Shown: piece after piece, positions 18,867-28,014 of the stretch
Numbering within the stretch: the stretch's first letter is position 1
Layout: every line of letters starts with the position of its first letter
Assembly: GCA_020638795.1 (NCBI GenBank)
Contig: JACKHW010000011.1
Coordinates: 74,292 to 138,291, forward strand
DNA length: 64,000 nucleotides
Source: Planctomycetota bacterium
GTDB lineage: Bacteria; Planctomycetota; UBA1135; GCA-002748355
Reading direction: 5' to 3'
The notes under the pieces: generated by a model
Databases searched by the model: none
What the model was told of the DNA's origin: nothing
Seen by the model: only the letters and a program-made list of their open reading frames with translations
Translations under genes and position numbers: made by a program

Positions 18867-21710
18867 TCATCGCCCGATCACCTCGTGAATGGCGTTCGAG
18901 AGATCCAACCCGTTCGGTGCATCGGTCGGCGCGACGAGTGTCTGCATCGTGAGTCGCAGACCGGCCAGCGACGAATCGTTCGGGATCGGGACCTGCGTCG
19001 TGCGCGGTGCGCTTCCCTGCTGCCACGCGTCGAGGACGAACCACGGCTTCCACGGGTCGATGCGATAGACGCAACCACTGCCGACCATGGAGGCACCGCG
19101 GAAGCCGACGACGGTCACCCCGAGTGCACCGACGAGGATCTGCTCGTAACGTAGCTCTTGTGCGCTCGCGAGGACCGGGTCCTGTGCACGCAACACCGGC
19201 ACGCGCGTCGTCGTCCCGCACCCGGCTTCGCCCGTCCAGGCCGTCGCGCCGTTGGTCCAGAACCACGGCTCTTCGCCATGCGTCCCGTCGTCCGCCCCGA
19301 AGTAAACGCGATCTTCGACGACGGCGAAGGACCAGCGATAGCGCGTGAGTTCCGACCCGCTCTCGGCGAGGCCGTCGCCGGACCCCGCTCGGATGTCCGC
19401 AGCGAGCCGCGTGCCGTTCGCCGTGCCGTCGCTGACGAAGAGCTCGACCCCACTCTGCGGGTCCTGCGCCCTAAAGAGCACGTGCCGCGTGCCGACAGCG
19501 GTCAACCCCGAAGGATCGACCGTGCTCGCCTGCAGATCGGTGACGAGCTGCGTGCCACTCGTCGTACCGTCGCTCTTCCACAACTCATCACCGTTCGCGA
19601 AGAAAAAGACGAGGCCGTGTTGCACGGCGAAGCCGCGTGGGTCCGAACTCCCCGCGCCCATGGCGAGGTCCGCGACGCGTATCGTGCCTGCAGCGCTTCC
19701 GTCCGTGATCCAGAGCTCGCGCCCACTCGTGCCGTCATCGGCCGAGAACACGACGCGCGACTCGAAGGACGTCATCCACCGCGGCTCGCTCTCGCCGACC
19801 GGGTCGACGTCGAGCACGCGCTGCGTCCCAGCTGCCGTGCCATCGGAGATCCAGAGTTCGCCGTCGGACGGCCCCGCAAAGACGAAACGCGACGTCTCGC
19901 CGAGCCGAGCGAAGTTCGGCACCCAGCCCGGCGCGCTCGTTGCGCTGAGCAAGAGGACCGGGGCACCGCTCCTGTCCCATCGGTAGACACGCGCCGGCGA
20001 CTCCGTGGCGTAGACGAGGTCCTGACCGATCGGGGTCAGGTGCTCGAAGTCCGCGCCTGCGACCTGGACGCTGTCTCCCTCGGCGATGCCGCCCGCCTGC
20101 ACGGAGTAGACGCTCTCTCCGATCGTGCAGACGAAGCTCGCGTCGCCGGCGATGCGCTGCACGACGTGAGGTCCGTTGCGCTGGGGCGACGCACGATGGA
20201 GTTCGCGTACGATCGTGTCGTTCGCGTTCCTGCTCGTCGCGACGAAGCAGACCGACGTCGGAGTCGCCGCGAAGTAGTCCGGCGACGCGTCCGGGTTGGG
20301 GGGAGGGATCGCCCGAACGCTCTTCGTTCCTGCTGCGGTTCCATCCGTGCGATACAAGGCGCCGTTGCCCGAGAAGAACATCTCGTTCCCGATCACGATG
20401 CCACGCCCGTCCATGCCGCTAGCCATGCCCGTGCTCAAGTCCCTGAGGAGTTGCGTACCGGCGATTGTCCCATCACTGACCCAGAGCTCACGACCATGCT
20501 GCGGATCCCACGCGCTGAAGAGCACCCGCGTGCCGAGTCGCACCAAGTCACGCGGAGCACTGCTTCCGTCGCCGGCGACGATGTCGCGCAAGAGCGTCGT
20601 GCCGGCCTTCGTGCCATCGGTGATCCACAGTTCCTCGCCTTGGGATTGATACTGCGAGTTGCGGATCTCGAAGCCTCGACCTGCGAAGAGCAACGAGCTG
20701 CCAAGAGATGCGGCGTGCTCGAGTTGCGCGTCGAAACCGACGTTCGGTTCGGATGCCGAGGGCCCGCGCAACAACACAGGGCTCGAGTTCGTCGCTGCGA
20801 ACCAGACGGAAGGAAGGAGGCTCGTGCGATCCTGCGCGACGAGAATCGCGGAACCGAGGCGGGCCTCCTCGTGCAGGCGATCGGCAGGAATATCGAGCAA
20901 ATCGTGCGTGTCCGACCGGGTATCGACGCGAATGACCCCCTGGTTGCGCCCGAGGACCCAGTACTCCGATCCGACCTGCGTCATGTCGACGGGCGAGTCC
21001 GCCAAGTTGTTGTTCGTGAGCGTGCCCGAGAACTGCGTTCCGTTCGCCGTGCCGTCCGTTCGCCAGAGCGACGGGCCGAGCACCGTCGTGCCCTGACGGC
21101 TCGCCGAGAAGTACGTTCGGCCGCCACCAACGACGTAGAACTCGCTCGGCTCACTCCCGCGCGGACCGGGTTCGAGGTCGACGACCAGGCGCGTCCCGGC
21201 GACAGTTCCATCGCTCCTCCAGAGTTCGCGCCCGACGATGCCATCGTCCGCCGCGAAGAGCAGAGTCGTCGCATCGTGCGCGACGAGATCGCGAGGATCG
21301 CTGCCTTGGATCCCCGGGCGGAGTTCGTGCAGGACGAGTTCCCCCGTGCGACGCCTCCCGGTAAGGTCGAAGCTCCAAAGCTCCCGCCCGTTCGCCAAGC
21401 TGCTCGCCGCGAAGAACAGCAAGTCGCCGACCTGCGTCAACTCACTCGGCTCGCCTCCGCGGAAGATGGCCCGCGTGATCCCGCTCGCGAGCGTCGTCTC
21501 GTACGCACCCCAGCCATACCCTGCCTCGTAGGCGATGTAGCAAAGAGACGTCGCAGGCCCGACGTCCACGCGCACGAAGTCGCGTGGAAACGAAACGCGC
21601 AGACTCTCGAAGTCGCCCGCCTGGTGCAGGTCCTCGAGAAGTTGAACCTCTTGCGCGAGCGCAGAAGGCGCAAGGAACGCGACAGACACGACGATGCTGC
21701 GCAGGCTCAT
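18867..21710 (-). CDS. Secreted ELWxxDGT-repeat protein (large)
   Basis: This is a 947-residue exported protein. The start at 21708-21710 gives a signal peptide (MSLRSIVVSVAFLAPSALAQ) and overlaps the preceding stop by ATGA. The body is a long series of ELWxxDGT units (TIGR04534 type): about a dozen copies of G-R-E-L-W-x2-DGT-x2-GT followed by a DLxPG segment and a VLFSADDG strand. Such repeats form a beta-propeller-like or solenoid surface protein of unknown role. The last 100 residues differ (Cys-containing beta domain) and resemble the C-terminus of the sister protein at 25289-27043, possibly a common anchoring or sorting domain. It is the last gene of a five-gene secreted-protein operon. 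Confidence 0.88.
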   Translation of the reverse strand: MSLRSIVVSVAFLAPSALAQEVQLLEDLHQAGDFESLRVSFPRDFVRVDVGPATSLCYIAYEAGYGWGAYETTLASGITRAIFRGGEPSELTQVGDLLFFAASSLANGRELWSFDLTGRRRTGELVLHELRPGIQGSDPRDLVAHDATTLLFAADDGIVGRELWRSDGTVAGTRLVVDLEPGPRGSEPSEFYVVGGGRTYFSASRQGTTVLGPSLWRTDGTANGTQFSGTLTNNNLADSPVDMTQVGSEYWVLGRNQGVIRVDTRSDTHDLLDIPADRLHEEARLGSAILVAQDRTSLLPSVWFAATNSSPVLLRGPSASEPNVGFDAQLEHAASLGSSLLFAGRGFEIRNSQYQSQGEELWITDGTKAGTTLLRDIVAGDGSSAPRDLVRLGTRVLFSAWDPQHGRELWVSDGTIAGTQLLRDLSTGMASGMDGRGIVIGNEMFFSGNGALYRTDGTAAGTKSVRAIPPPNPDASPDYFAATPTSVCFVATSRNANDTIVRELHRASPQRNGPHVVQRIAGDASFVCTIGESVYSVQAGGIAEGDSVQVAGADFEHLTPIGQDLVYATESPARVYRWDRSGAPVLLLSATSAPGWVPNFARLGETSRFVFAGPSDGELWISDGTAAGTQRVLDVDPVGESEPRWMTSFESRVVFSADDGTSGRELWITDGSAAGTIRVADLAMGAGSSDPRGFAVQHGLVFFFANGDELWKSDGTTSGTQLVTDLQASTVDPSGLTAVGTRHVLFRAQDPQSGVELFVSDGTANGTRLAADIRAGSGDGLAESGSELTRYRWSFAVVEDRVYFGADDGTHGEEPWFWTNGATAWTGEAGCGTTTRVPVLRAQDPVLASAQELRYEQILVGALGVTVVGFRGASMVGSGCVYRIDPWKPWFVLDAWQQGSAPRTTQVPIPNDSSLAGLRLTMQTLVAPTDAPNGLDLSNAIHEVIGR

Positions 21711-23338
21711 CGCTCCACCTCCACGTGCGCGCGCACGGCCGCGTCTCGGAGCGTCCATCCGAGGCGACGCGCAGTCTCTTCATTGGGCGTGAAGTCCGCG
21801 TTGAGGATCCCATTGGCGACGAGCATCGCTCGCACGCGTTCGGGTAGGTGGCCAGCCCAAGGCACGCCGCGCACGCGAGGTCGCAGGTCCGTGTTCTCGA
21901 CGATCGCGCGGTGTTCCTCGAAGCCACGCCGGACGCCGTGCACGAGGTAGTCGAAGCGACAGTCTTCGCTCCCGCGTACGACGATGCGCGCGCGGCTGCG
22001 CTCCCACACCGCCAGGCGTGCGAAGCTACGGATCGGCGTGAGTCCCACGGTGATACGCTCGTCGGCACTCGCGAGCTGCCACTCTTCGGGGATCGCGATC
22101 TCTGCGAGGCCGTTCACGAGTCGTGCCGTCCCGCGGAAGTAGGTGCCGTTCTCGTTGCCCTCGAGGCAGACGAAGCGAATCGCCTTGGACGCGTCGTGCG
22201 GATGCGGTTGCACGAAGGACTTCGTTCCCGTAGCGCCGAGGTTGCCATCCGCAAAGACGCCGTAGCCACCCGGCGACGACACGCGCCCGATCACGCCCGC
22301 GAGCTGCGAGCTTGCACTGCCGCTTCGCTGCCCGAGCGCTTCGCCCTCGACGCCATACGCGCCGTCACTACCACCCGTGACTCCATAGACTCCCGTGCCG
22401 TGCCACGATCGGCCGAGGACCCCCATCGCCTTGCTCACCGGGTCGAAGCCGCCCTGCTCGCCGACGATCGCGGGACCCGCGGCTTCGTTGCGTCCGTAGA
22501 GACCCGCTGCGCCCGCGTGCATCGACTCGCCCAGGACCGCGGCGCGGCGCCCGAGCCCGATCGGCGTGCCTTCGTAGCGCGCCCGGATTGCGGCAGCCTC
22601 GAAGACGCTGCCTTTCGCCGTCGCGAAGAGCGCCGCGTCCGCCGCGGTCGAGGTCGCCTCGACGCGGATCACACGAGCGCTGTGAACCCAGTCGACGGGC
22701 GGCGAAGCACCGGGGCCTTCGGGCCCACGTGGACCGGGATCGCCCTTGGGACCCGTGGGGCCGATCGGGCCCATGTCGCCCTGGGGTCCTGCAGGCCCGA
22801 TCGGACCTTGCGGACCCGCTGGCCCTACGGGCCCCTCCGGTCCTCGGTCGCCGGGATCACCCTTGGGTCCTCGCAGGCCCGTCGGATCGCCGACCCACTT
22901 GCCGTTGGCGTCGATCACCAAACGCGACGCGAGCGAGACGCTCTTTGGATGAATGTCGCCGCGCACATCGCGCGCGATGCGTGCGTATGCACTCGCGGAC
23001 ACACGGAACCGCGGGACCATCTCGCTGTCGCTCGCGACACGGACTCCGAGCCAGAGTGGAGCATCTTGTGCGAAGAGATCCGCAGCGAACGGCGTCACGG
23101 CGCCGACATCGACTTGCAGCAAGCCACGCGTGACCTGGACCTGCGTGCGCGCTTCGCTCCAGACCGGCGCACCGCCGGTCGCGCTTCGGTACAGCGCGAG
23201 CGCGATGTCGACCGTGCCGGTGAACGCGGCACCTGTCTGGTTCTCGAGCCGAGCCGTGAACGGAAGTGTCGCGGGGACTTGCGCGAGGGCGCTCGCCGCG
23301 AGCACGACGAGGCCCAACGCCACGCGGGAAACACTCAT
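21707..23338 (-). CDS. Secreted collagen-like (Gly-X-Y) protein
   Basis: This is a 543-residue exported protein with signal peptide MSVSRVALGLVVLAASALAQ. Residues 20-150 form a beta-rich domain (PATLPFTARLENQTG, TGTVDIALALYRSATGG) also seen in the next gene. A collagen-like run of about 20 Gly-X-Y triplets follows (about 165-225). A glycine-rich middle and a C-terminal domain with FVCLEGNENGTYFRG and RGSEDCRFDYLVHGVR complete it. The end, GILNADFTPNEETARRLGW, is shared with the next gene. The protein may trimerise through the collagen stretch and sit on the surface or in appendages. ATGA overlaps at both ends tie it to its neighbours. Confidence 0.85.
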   Translation of the reverse strand: MSVSRVALGLVVLAASALAQVPATLPFTARLENQTGAAFTGTVDIALALYRSATGGAPVWSEARTQVQVTRGLLQVDVGAVTPFAADLFAQDAPLWLGVRVASDSEMVPRFRVSASAYARIARDVRGDIHPKSVSLASRLVIDANGKWVGDPTGLRGPKGDPGDRGPEGPVGPAGPQGPIGPAGPQGDMGPIGPTGPKGDPGPRGPEGPGASPPVDWVHSARVIRVEATSTAADAALFATAKGSVFEAAAIRARYEGTPIGLGRRAAVLGESMHAGAAGLYGRNEAAGPAIVGEQGGFDPVSKAMGVLGRSWHGTGVYGVTGGSDGAYGVEGEALGQRSGSASSQLAGVIGRVSSPGGYGVFADGNLGATGTKSFVQPHPHDASKAIRFVCLEGNENGTYFRGTARLVNGLAEIAIPEEWQLASADERITVGLTPIRSFARLAVWERSRARIVVRGSEDCRFDYLVHGVRRGFEEHRAIVENTDLRPRVRGVPWAGHLPERVRAMLVANGILNADFTPNEETARRLGWTLRDAAVRAHVEVER

Positions 23339-25260
23339 CGGGAGACCTCCGTTCTCGTCGGGAGTGCAGTCAGCGGAACGCTTCCTGCGCTCGAGCCAGA
23401 CACCACCGGCGTCCGCGCCGCCGGATCGGTCAAGACCCAGCCGAGTCGCGCCGCAGTCGCTTCATTGGGCGTGTAGTCCGCGTTGAGGGTGCCGTTGGCG
23501 ACGAGTAGATCGCGGTATGCCTTGGGGTAGTACTCGCCATAAGGCACACCGCGCACGGTCGGCTTGAAGTAGGTGTTCTCGACGATCGCGACGTGCTCGG
23601 TCATCCCGGCGCGCACGCCGTTCACCGTGTAGAAGAACTCGCAGTCCTCGCTCGCGCGCACTTCGATGCGAGCACGACTGACGTGCTCCACCCAAACGCG
23701 CGCAGGCGACCGATAGGCGGTGAGCTGAACAGTGATTTCGCGCTCACTGCTGACGAGCTGCCATTCGCGCGGAATCTCGAGCAACACGCGCCCGCCCTGC
23801 GTGCGAGACCGCCCACGGAAATACGTACCGGACTCATTGCCTTCGAGGCAGGTGAAGCGAATCGCCTTTCCCGGATTCTCCGGGTGTGGGTGGACGAAGT
23901 TCTTCTGCCCAGTCGCCGTCAGCTGCCCTCGACACATGAGCGCGAGAGGCGCCTTCACGTCGAGGCCGACCGCGACGCCTTCGATGACTGCCCCGGTGTT
24001 TCCCTTTGCCATCAGGCCCGTGCTGTTCGTGGACTCGACGATCGCGCCGTGACCATTCGAAGACTTCGCATGGAGCGCATCGAGGCTCGCGACGAGCTCC
24101 AAGCCCTCGCGCCCTTCGATATGAGCCCCGAGACCTCCCAGGGATTTCGCCCAGACTGCGTGATCGAGGTCTGCTTCAGCGTGAACCGCGTAGTTCTTCG
24201 CCTTGGCTCGGATCGCGTAGTCGCCGCTTGCCTCGGCCTCGATCGCGGTATCGCCTCGCGCGACGGCGCGGAGCGCGTTGCTGCCGCCTGCCTCGGCATC
24301 GATCGCGTAGCGATTTCCAACGCTGACTTTCAATCCACGGTCTCCGGCCGCTTCCACGACGATCGCGTTGTCCCCTTTCGTCACGGCCCGAACTGCCGGT
24401 ACGGCCGATCCCGCTGTGGCCGACTCCGCATGCACCGCCGCGAAGTCGCCGGTCTTCGCGAAGTGGATCGCATGCAACGCCTGCCCAGCCCACGCGGTGG
24501 CGTAGACCGCGGACGGTGCGTTGCTCGCGGTCAGCATCAGATTGCCCTTCACGATCAGATTGCTAGCCCACGGGTAGAGCGCTACCGGACCGCCGCCGTC
24601 GTAGTGCAACACGTTCCCGGTTTTCTGGAAGAAGCTCGGGCCTGGAGGGCCGATTGGCCCAGGATCCCCTTTCGCACCGACGGGACCTGCTGGCCCCACA
24701 TCGCCTTTGGGACCCGCCGGCCCCATCGGGCCTGCAGGGCCCTCCGCACCGCGGTCGCCGCGATCGCCCTTGGGACCCACGAGGCCCGTCGGATCGCCAA
24801 CCCACTTGCCGTTGGCGTCGATCACCAAGCGCGACGCGAGTGAAACGCTCTTCGGATGAATGTCGCCGCGCACGTCGCGCGCGATGCGTGCATACGCATG
24901 GGCACCCACGCCGAAGCGCGGGACCATCTCACGGTCCGTACCGCATCGCACGCCGAGCCAGAGCGGAGCGTCCACGCTGAACAGGTCCGAGGGGAAGGGC
25001 GTCACGGCGCCGAGTTCGACCTGGAGCAAGCCACGCGTGACCTGGATGCGTGTGCGCGCCTCCCGCCAAATCGGTGCGCCGCCGGTCGCGGTTCGATAGA
25101 GAGCGAGTTCGACGTCGACCGTGCCGGTGAACGCGGCACCTGCCTGGGTTTCGAGGCGCGCCGTGAACGGGAGCGTCGCAGGAACTTGGGCCAGCGCACG
25201 CGCACCGTGCGAAGCGAACACCGAGAGCGCGAGGACACAGAAGAATCGTCCGTTGTTCAT
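23335..25260 (-). CDS. Secreted collagen-like (Gly-X-Y) protein, paralog of the next gene
   Basis: This is a 641-residue exported protein. The start at 25258-25260 gives signal MNNGRFFCVLALSVFASHG and is preferred over the longer frame. It has the same plan as the protein at 21707-23338: N-terminal PATLPFTARLETQ domain, a conserved ANGKWVGDPTGL linker, a Gly-X-Y run of about 18 triplets, and a shared C-terminal domain (CLEGNESGTYFRG, ASEDCEFFYTVNGVR, GTLNADYTPNEATAARLGW). The middle differs: about 15 short repeats with alternating A-V/I-x-A-x pattern (AIDAEAGGSNALRAVARGDTA) that look like a left-handed beta-helix or trimeric stalk. It arose by tandem duplication; its stop overlaps the start of the paralog by ATGA. 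Confidence 0.85.
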   Translation of the reverse strand: MNNGRFFCVLALSVFASHGARALAQVPATLPFTARLETQAGAAFTGTVDVELALYRTATGGAPIWREARTRIQVTRGLLQVELGAVTPFPSDLFSVDAPLWLGVRCGTDREMVPRFGVGAHAYARIARDVRGDIHPKSVSLASRLVIDANGKWVGDPTGLVGPKGDRGDRGAEGPAGPMGPAGPKGDVGPAGPVGAKGDPGPIGPPGPSFFQKTGNVLHYDGGGPVALYPWASNLIVKGNLMLTASNAPSAVYATAWAGQALHAIHFAKTGDFAAVHAESATAGSAVPAVRAVTKGDNAIVVEAAGDRGLKVSVGNRYAIDAEAGGSNALRAVARGDTAIEAEASGDYAIRAKAKNYAVHAEADLDHAVWAKSLGGLGAHIEGREGLELVASLDALHAKSSNGHGAIVESTNSTGLMAKGNTGAVIEGVAVGLDVKAPLALMCRGQLTATGQKNFVHPHPENPGKAIRFTCLEGNESGTYFRGRSRTQGGRVLLEIPREWQLVSSEREITVQLTAYRSPARVWVEHVSRARIEVRASEDCEFFYTVNGVRAGMTEHVAIVENTYFKPTVRGVPYGEYYPKAYRDLLVANGTLNADYTPNEATAARLGWVLTDPAARTPVVSGSSAGSVPLTALPTRTEVSR

Positions 25261-25288
25261 GAGATCGAAGCTCGCTGGAGACATGGAG

Positions 25289-27043
25289 TCAGCGCCCGAG
25301 ACGCAGGTCGACGACGTTCATCAGATCGAAGCCGAACTCAGGATCGGAGCTCGGCACGACGGTCGCACCTACGCGGAGGTTCGCCCCGACGAAGCTCGCT
25401 TCGCTCGGGATCGGGAGGATGAAGTTGTAGGTGTTGCTCGCAGGGCGTGTCGTCAGCGTGAACAGCGTCCCGAGGTCGAGTTGCAGTCGGCAGGCGCTCC
25501 CGAGCGGGAACGGGAACGCCGGCCGCGCGCTCGCGAAGACCACGGCGACCGACGGCGTCGTTTGGAGACCCGTCCCCGTGAACTGCACGTTCGCGCCGAG
25601 CCTTGCAGGTGTCGACGCGAGCCTGGGCATCCGCGACTCGCCCCCACATCCCTGACCGAAGCGACGACTGAGCGCGCCCGCATCGAGGACCCAGGGCTCG
25701 ATGCCACTCGTGCCGTCGTCGGCGCGGAAGATCAGATTCTTGTCGGCGATGCCGAAGGCATAGCCCGCAGGCGGTCGCGAGCTCGCAACGCCCGGGTTCA
25801 GGTCGAGCAGGAGCCGCACGTTGCGCACCTCGATGGACTCGAAGCTCCAGATCTCCGTGCCGTGCTGCGCGTCGGTCGCGGCGAAGTAGAGATCGTCCGA
25901 GCTCCAGAAGAGATCGCGCGGATCCGAGCCGATCGGCCCAGGCACGAGGTCGTGCAGGGTCGGCGACCCGACGGTCTGGGTCCACCAGAGCTCGCGACCG
26001 TGCACGCCGTCGTCGGCGGAGAAGGCGATGCGGTCGTAGTGCAGCGGAGTCAACTCCCGTGGTTCCGAACTCGCCGGCCCGGGACGAAGATCGGCAATGA
26101 TCACCGTTCCATTCTCGTAGCCGGACGAGCGCCAGAGCTCGCGCCCCTCGGCGGCGGTCGATCCGACGAACCAGAGCACGAGGTCCGAGTGCACGAGCTC
26201 GCCGTCAGGAATCCCGTCGCCAAGTCCAGGATCGACATCCTTGACGAGTGTCGTGCCGCTACCGACCCCGTTCGATCGCCAGAGCTCGCGGCCGTGCACA
26301 CCATCGTCACAGGTGAAGTAGAGAACGTTCGCGAAGGCGACGAGCGAGCGCGGGTTCGAGCCGAGCGGACCCGGGCGGATGTCGTGCACGCGGCGCGGCT
26401 TGGGATTGGGATTCTTGGGGTCCCGCCAAGGCAGCACCCAGAGCTCCCGACCGGTGATGCCGTCATCGGCGACGAAGTACAGGTTGTTTCCTGCACGCGT
26501 GAACTCGCTCGGGTGCGACGAGGCCGCGCCCGGAGCGATGTCGGCGATTTGGACACCGCGACGACAGAGTTCGTAGCCAAAGTTCGGGTGCCATGCCGAG
26601 TGGTAGAGCGCACCGGCGCAGACCGTCAAGTCCTTGGGCAGCGACGATCCGGGTCCCGGAACCAAGTCGCTCACGAGCTTCGTGCCTTGCGCACTCCCGT
26701 CCGATTCCCAGAGCTCCCATCCGTGTGCCGCGTCGTGACCGACGAAGTAGGCCTTCCAGTCGTCCGCAATGACGATGCCCGGAAACGTGAGTGCACCGAG
26801 GGCTGTCACGCGCGTCGTGCTCGCGTCCGTACCCCACGACGTGAAGAGCTGCGGCGTGTTCGACGCATCGCTGTATGCCGTGAACCACGTGTCGCCCCGC
26901 GGATTCTCGACGAATCGCGATGGCAGTGAGTCGGGCTGCGCTCCGGTTTTCAAGTCGCGCAGGAGCTGCGCGGTCGTCGCCTGCGAAGTCAGCGTGGACG
27001 CCGACGTGAGGGCAATGAACGCAAGATGCAAGTGCATCGTCAT
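25289..27043 (-). CDS. Secreted ELWxxDGT-repeat protein
   Basis: This is a 584-residue exported protein. The start at 27041-27043 gives signal MTMHLHLAFIALTSAST and overlaps the preceding stop by ATGA. Six to seven ELWxxDGT-type units are visible (WELWESDGSAQGT, GRELWRSNGVGSGT, GRELWRSSGYENGT), each followed by DLxPGxxSS and FSADDG. The C-terminal 100 residues form a beta domain (FGQGCGGESRMPRL ... LNVGA-like turns ... DLMNVVDLRLGR) similar to the end of the large ELWxxDGT protein. The stop lies 28 bases before the start of the collagen-like gene at 25260. Confidence 0.87.
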   Translation of the reverse strand: MTMHLHLAFIALTSASTLTSQATTAQLLRDLKTGAQPDSLPSRFVENPRGDTWFTAYSDASNTPQLFTSWGTDASTTRVTALGALTFPGIVIADDWKAYFVGHDAAHGWELWESDGSAQGTKLVSDLVPGPGSSLPKDLTVCAGALYHSAWHPNFGYELCRRGVQIADIAPGAASSHPSEFTRAGNNLYFVADDGITGRELWVLPWRDPKNPNPKPRRVHDIRPGPLGSNPRSLVAFANVLYFTCDDGVHGRELWRSNGVGSGTTLVKDVDPGLGDGIPDGELVHSDLVLWFVGSTAAEGRELWRSSGYENGTVIIADLRPGPASSEPRELTPLHYDRIAFSADDGVHGRELWWTQTVGSPTLHDLVPGPIGSDPRDLFWSSDDLYFAATDAQHGTEIWSFESIEVRNVRLLLDLNPGVASSRPPAGYAFGIADKNLIFRADDGTSGIEPWVLDAGALSRRFGQGCGGESRMPRLASTPARLGANVQFTGTGLQTTPSVAVVFASARPAFPFPLGSACRLQLDLGTLFTLTTRPASNTYNFILPIPSEASFVGANLRVGATVVPSSDPEFGFDLMNVVDLRLGR

Positions 27044-27870
27044 CGCTGCACCACGTTCGTGAACGAACCCGGCGCATACCCAGGCCGCGAGCTCAGCACG
27101 AGAGCTTGGAAGAAGAGTTGCGGCCCCCACCGAAGCCCGGGCAACTCGAGGCGCGCCGAGCCATCACGACCGGCAGTCTGCAAACCGAGCACCAGCACGC
27201 CCGGAAGCGCGAGGTCGAGGCCATGTCGCAACGGCGGCACGCTCAGGCGCCCGGACGCACGCGCGTCCGACACGAAGCTGAGCACCATGTCCCCCGCAGA
27301 CGCGTGCACGTCGATCGAGAACGGGAGGCCCGGCAACGCCGGCAGATCACCGCCTAGCAGTGGGAGCACGCCGACGCCTCGCTCCAGGCGGCTGCGCCCT
27401 TGGCTCGTCGCGAACTCGACCGCAACCCATCCGGGTTCAGCCAGCGCGGGAGCAAGCACGCCGATCGCATCGGCAGTGCGCTCGACGATCGTCGCACTCT
27501 GCCCCCCGATGTGGACGGACGGCGACGTGCCGAGCTGCAACTGCGTTCCACGAAAGCGCAGGAGCATGCCCGCATCCTGCGGGACGAGCGGTTGCGATGA
27601 CCCGAAGAGCCACGCGACCGGAACCGTGTTCTCGAGCATCGCGGCGAAACCGCCGTGCAAGCGCCATTGTGGCGACGTCGCACTCGGCGCAGCCGTGAGG
27701 CTCGGGGCGCGCACTCCCCACGATGTCGACGACGAACTCGCAGGCGCGAGGCTGGGCCATTGCCGTCCGGTCAGGACCCAAGTCTCGCTTCCGGCCTGCG
27801 CGAAGCCCGGGCTGTGCGCGACACAAGCGAGACAGAGCGAGCCGAGGAATCTGGCGCGTACCACATGCAT
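27040..27870 (-). CDS. Secreted beta-rich protein, first gene of the operon
   Basis: This is a 276-residue exported protein. The start at 27868-27870 gives signal MHVVRARFLGSLCLACVAHS with a cleavage-like FAQA site. The mature protein is rich in short beta strands and Gly/Pro turns with no catalytic motif. The C-terminal half (FSIDVHASAGDMVLSF, LPGVLVLGLQTAGRDGSARLELPG) resembles the C-terminal beta domains of the ELWxxDGT neighbours and of the protein at 34268. The stop overlaps the next start by ATGA (27040-27043). The operon promoter should lie in 27871-28014, which also holds an OYE fragment and an AT-rich stretch at 27911-27924. Function unknown. Confidence 0.75.
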   Translation of the reverse strand: MHVVRARFLGSLCLACVAHSPGFAQAGSETWVLTGRQWPSLAPASSSSTSWGVRAPSLTAAPSATSPQWRLHGGFAAMLENTVPVAWLFGSSQPLVPQDAGMLLRFRGTQLQLGTSPSVHIGGQSATIVERTADAIGVLAPALAEPGWVAVEFATSQGRSRLERGVGVLPLLGGDLPALPGLPFSIDVHASAGDMVLSFVSDARASGRLSVPPLRHGLDLALPGVLVLGLQTAGRDGSARLELPGLRWGPQLFFQALVLSSRPGYAPGSFTNVVQR

Positions 27871-27932
27871 GAAGGGCACAAGCGCAGCGCCCGCCACCAC
27901 CGTTACAGAGAATTGTTTTTTCTAGCGGTCGT

Positions 27933-28006
27933 CGTGCGCTTGTCGCCCGAAGTCGCAGCATGAGCTGCTTCTCGATCACGGTGCGGACCTCGTCGGCATC
28001 GCGCGT
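27933..28006 (+). pseudogene. Fragment of an Old Yellow Enzyme gene (internal deletion)
   Basis: Bases 27933-27958 are identical to 18401-18426 of the intact OYE gene (26 of 26). Bases 27962-28006 match 18640-18684 with only a few mismatches (GGACCTCGTCGGCATCGCGCG is shared). The roughly 210 bases between them in the intact gene are missing here and the frame is lost. This is a remnant of an OYE copy squeezed between two minus-strand genes, on the same strand as the intact gene. Confidence 0.75.
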
Positions 28007-28014
28007 GGTCGCGT

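Noticed and set aside
19158..21950. A 930-codon open frame on the plus strand
   Set aside because: It lies antisense to the ELWxxDGT gene, has Arg-rich low-complexity content and no domain. High GC third positions on the real strand create it.
22740..22870. Apparent short tandem DNA repeats rich in GGNCC (also 24640-24790)
   Set aside because: They are explained by Gly-X-Y collagen-like codons in the two secreted proteins.
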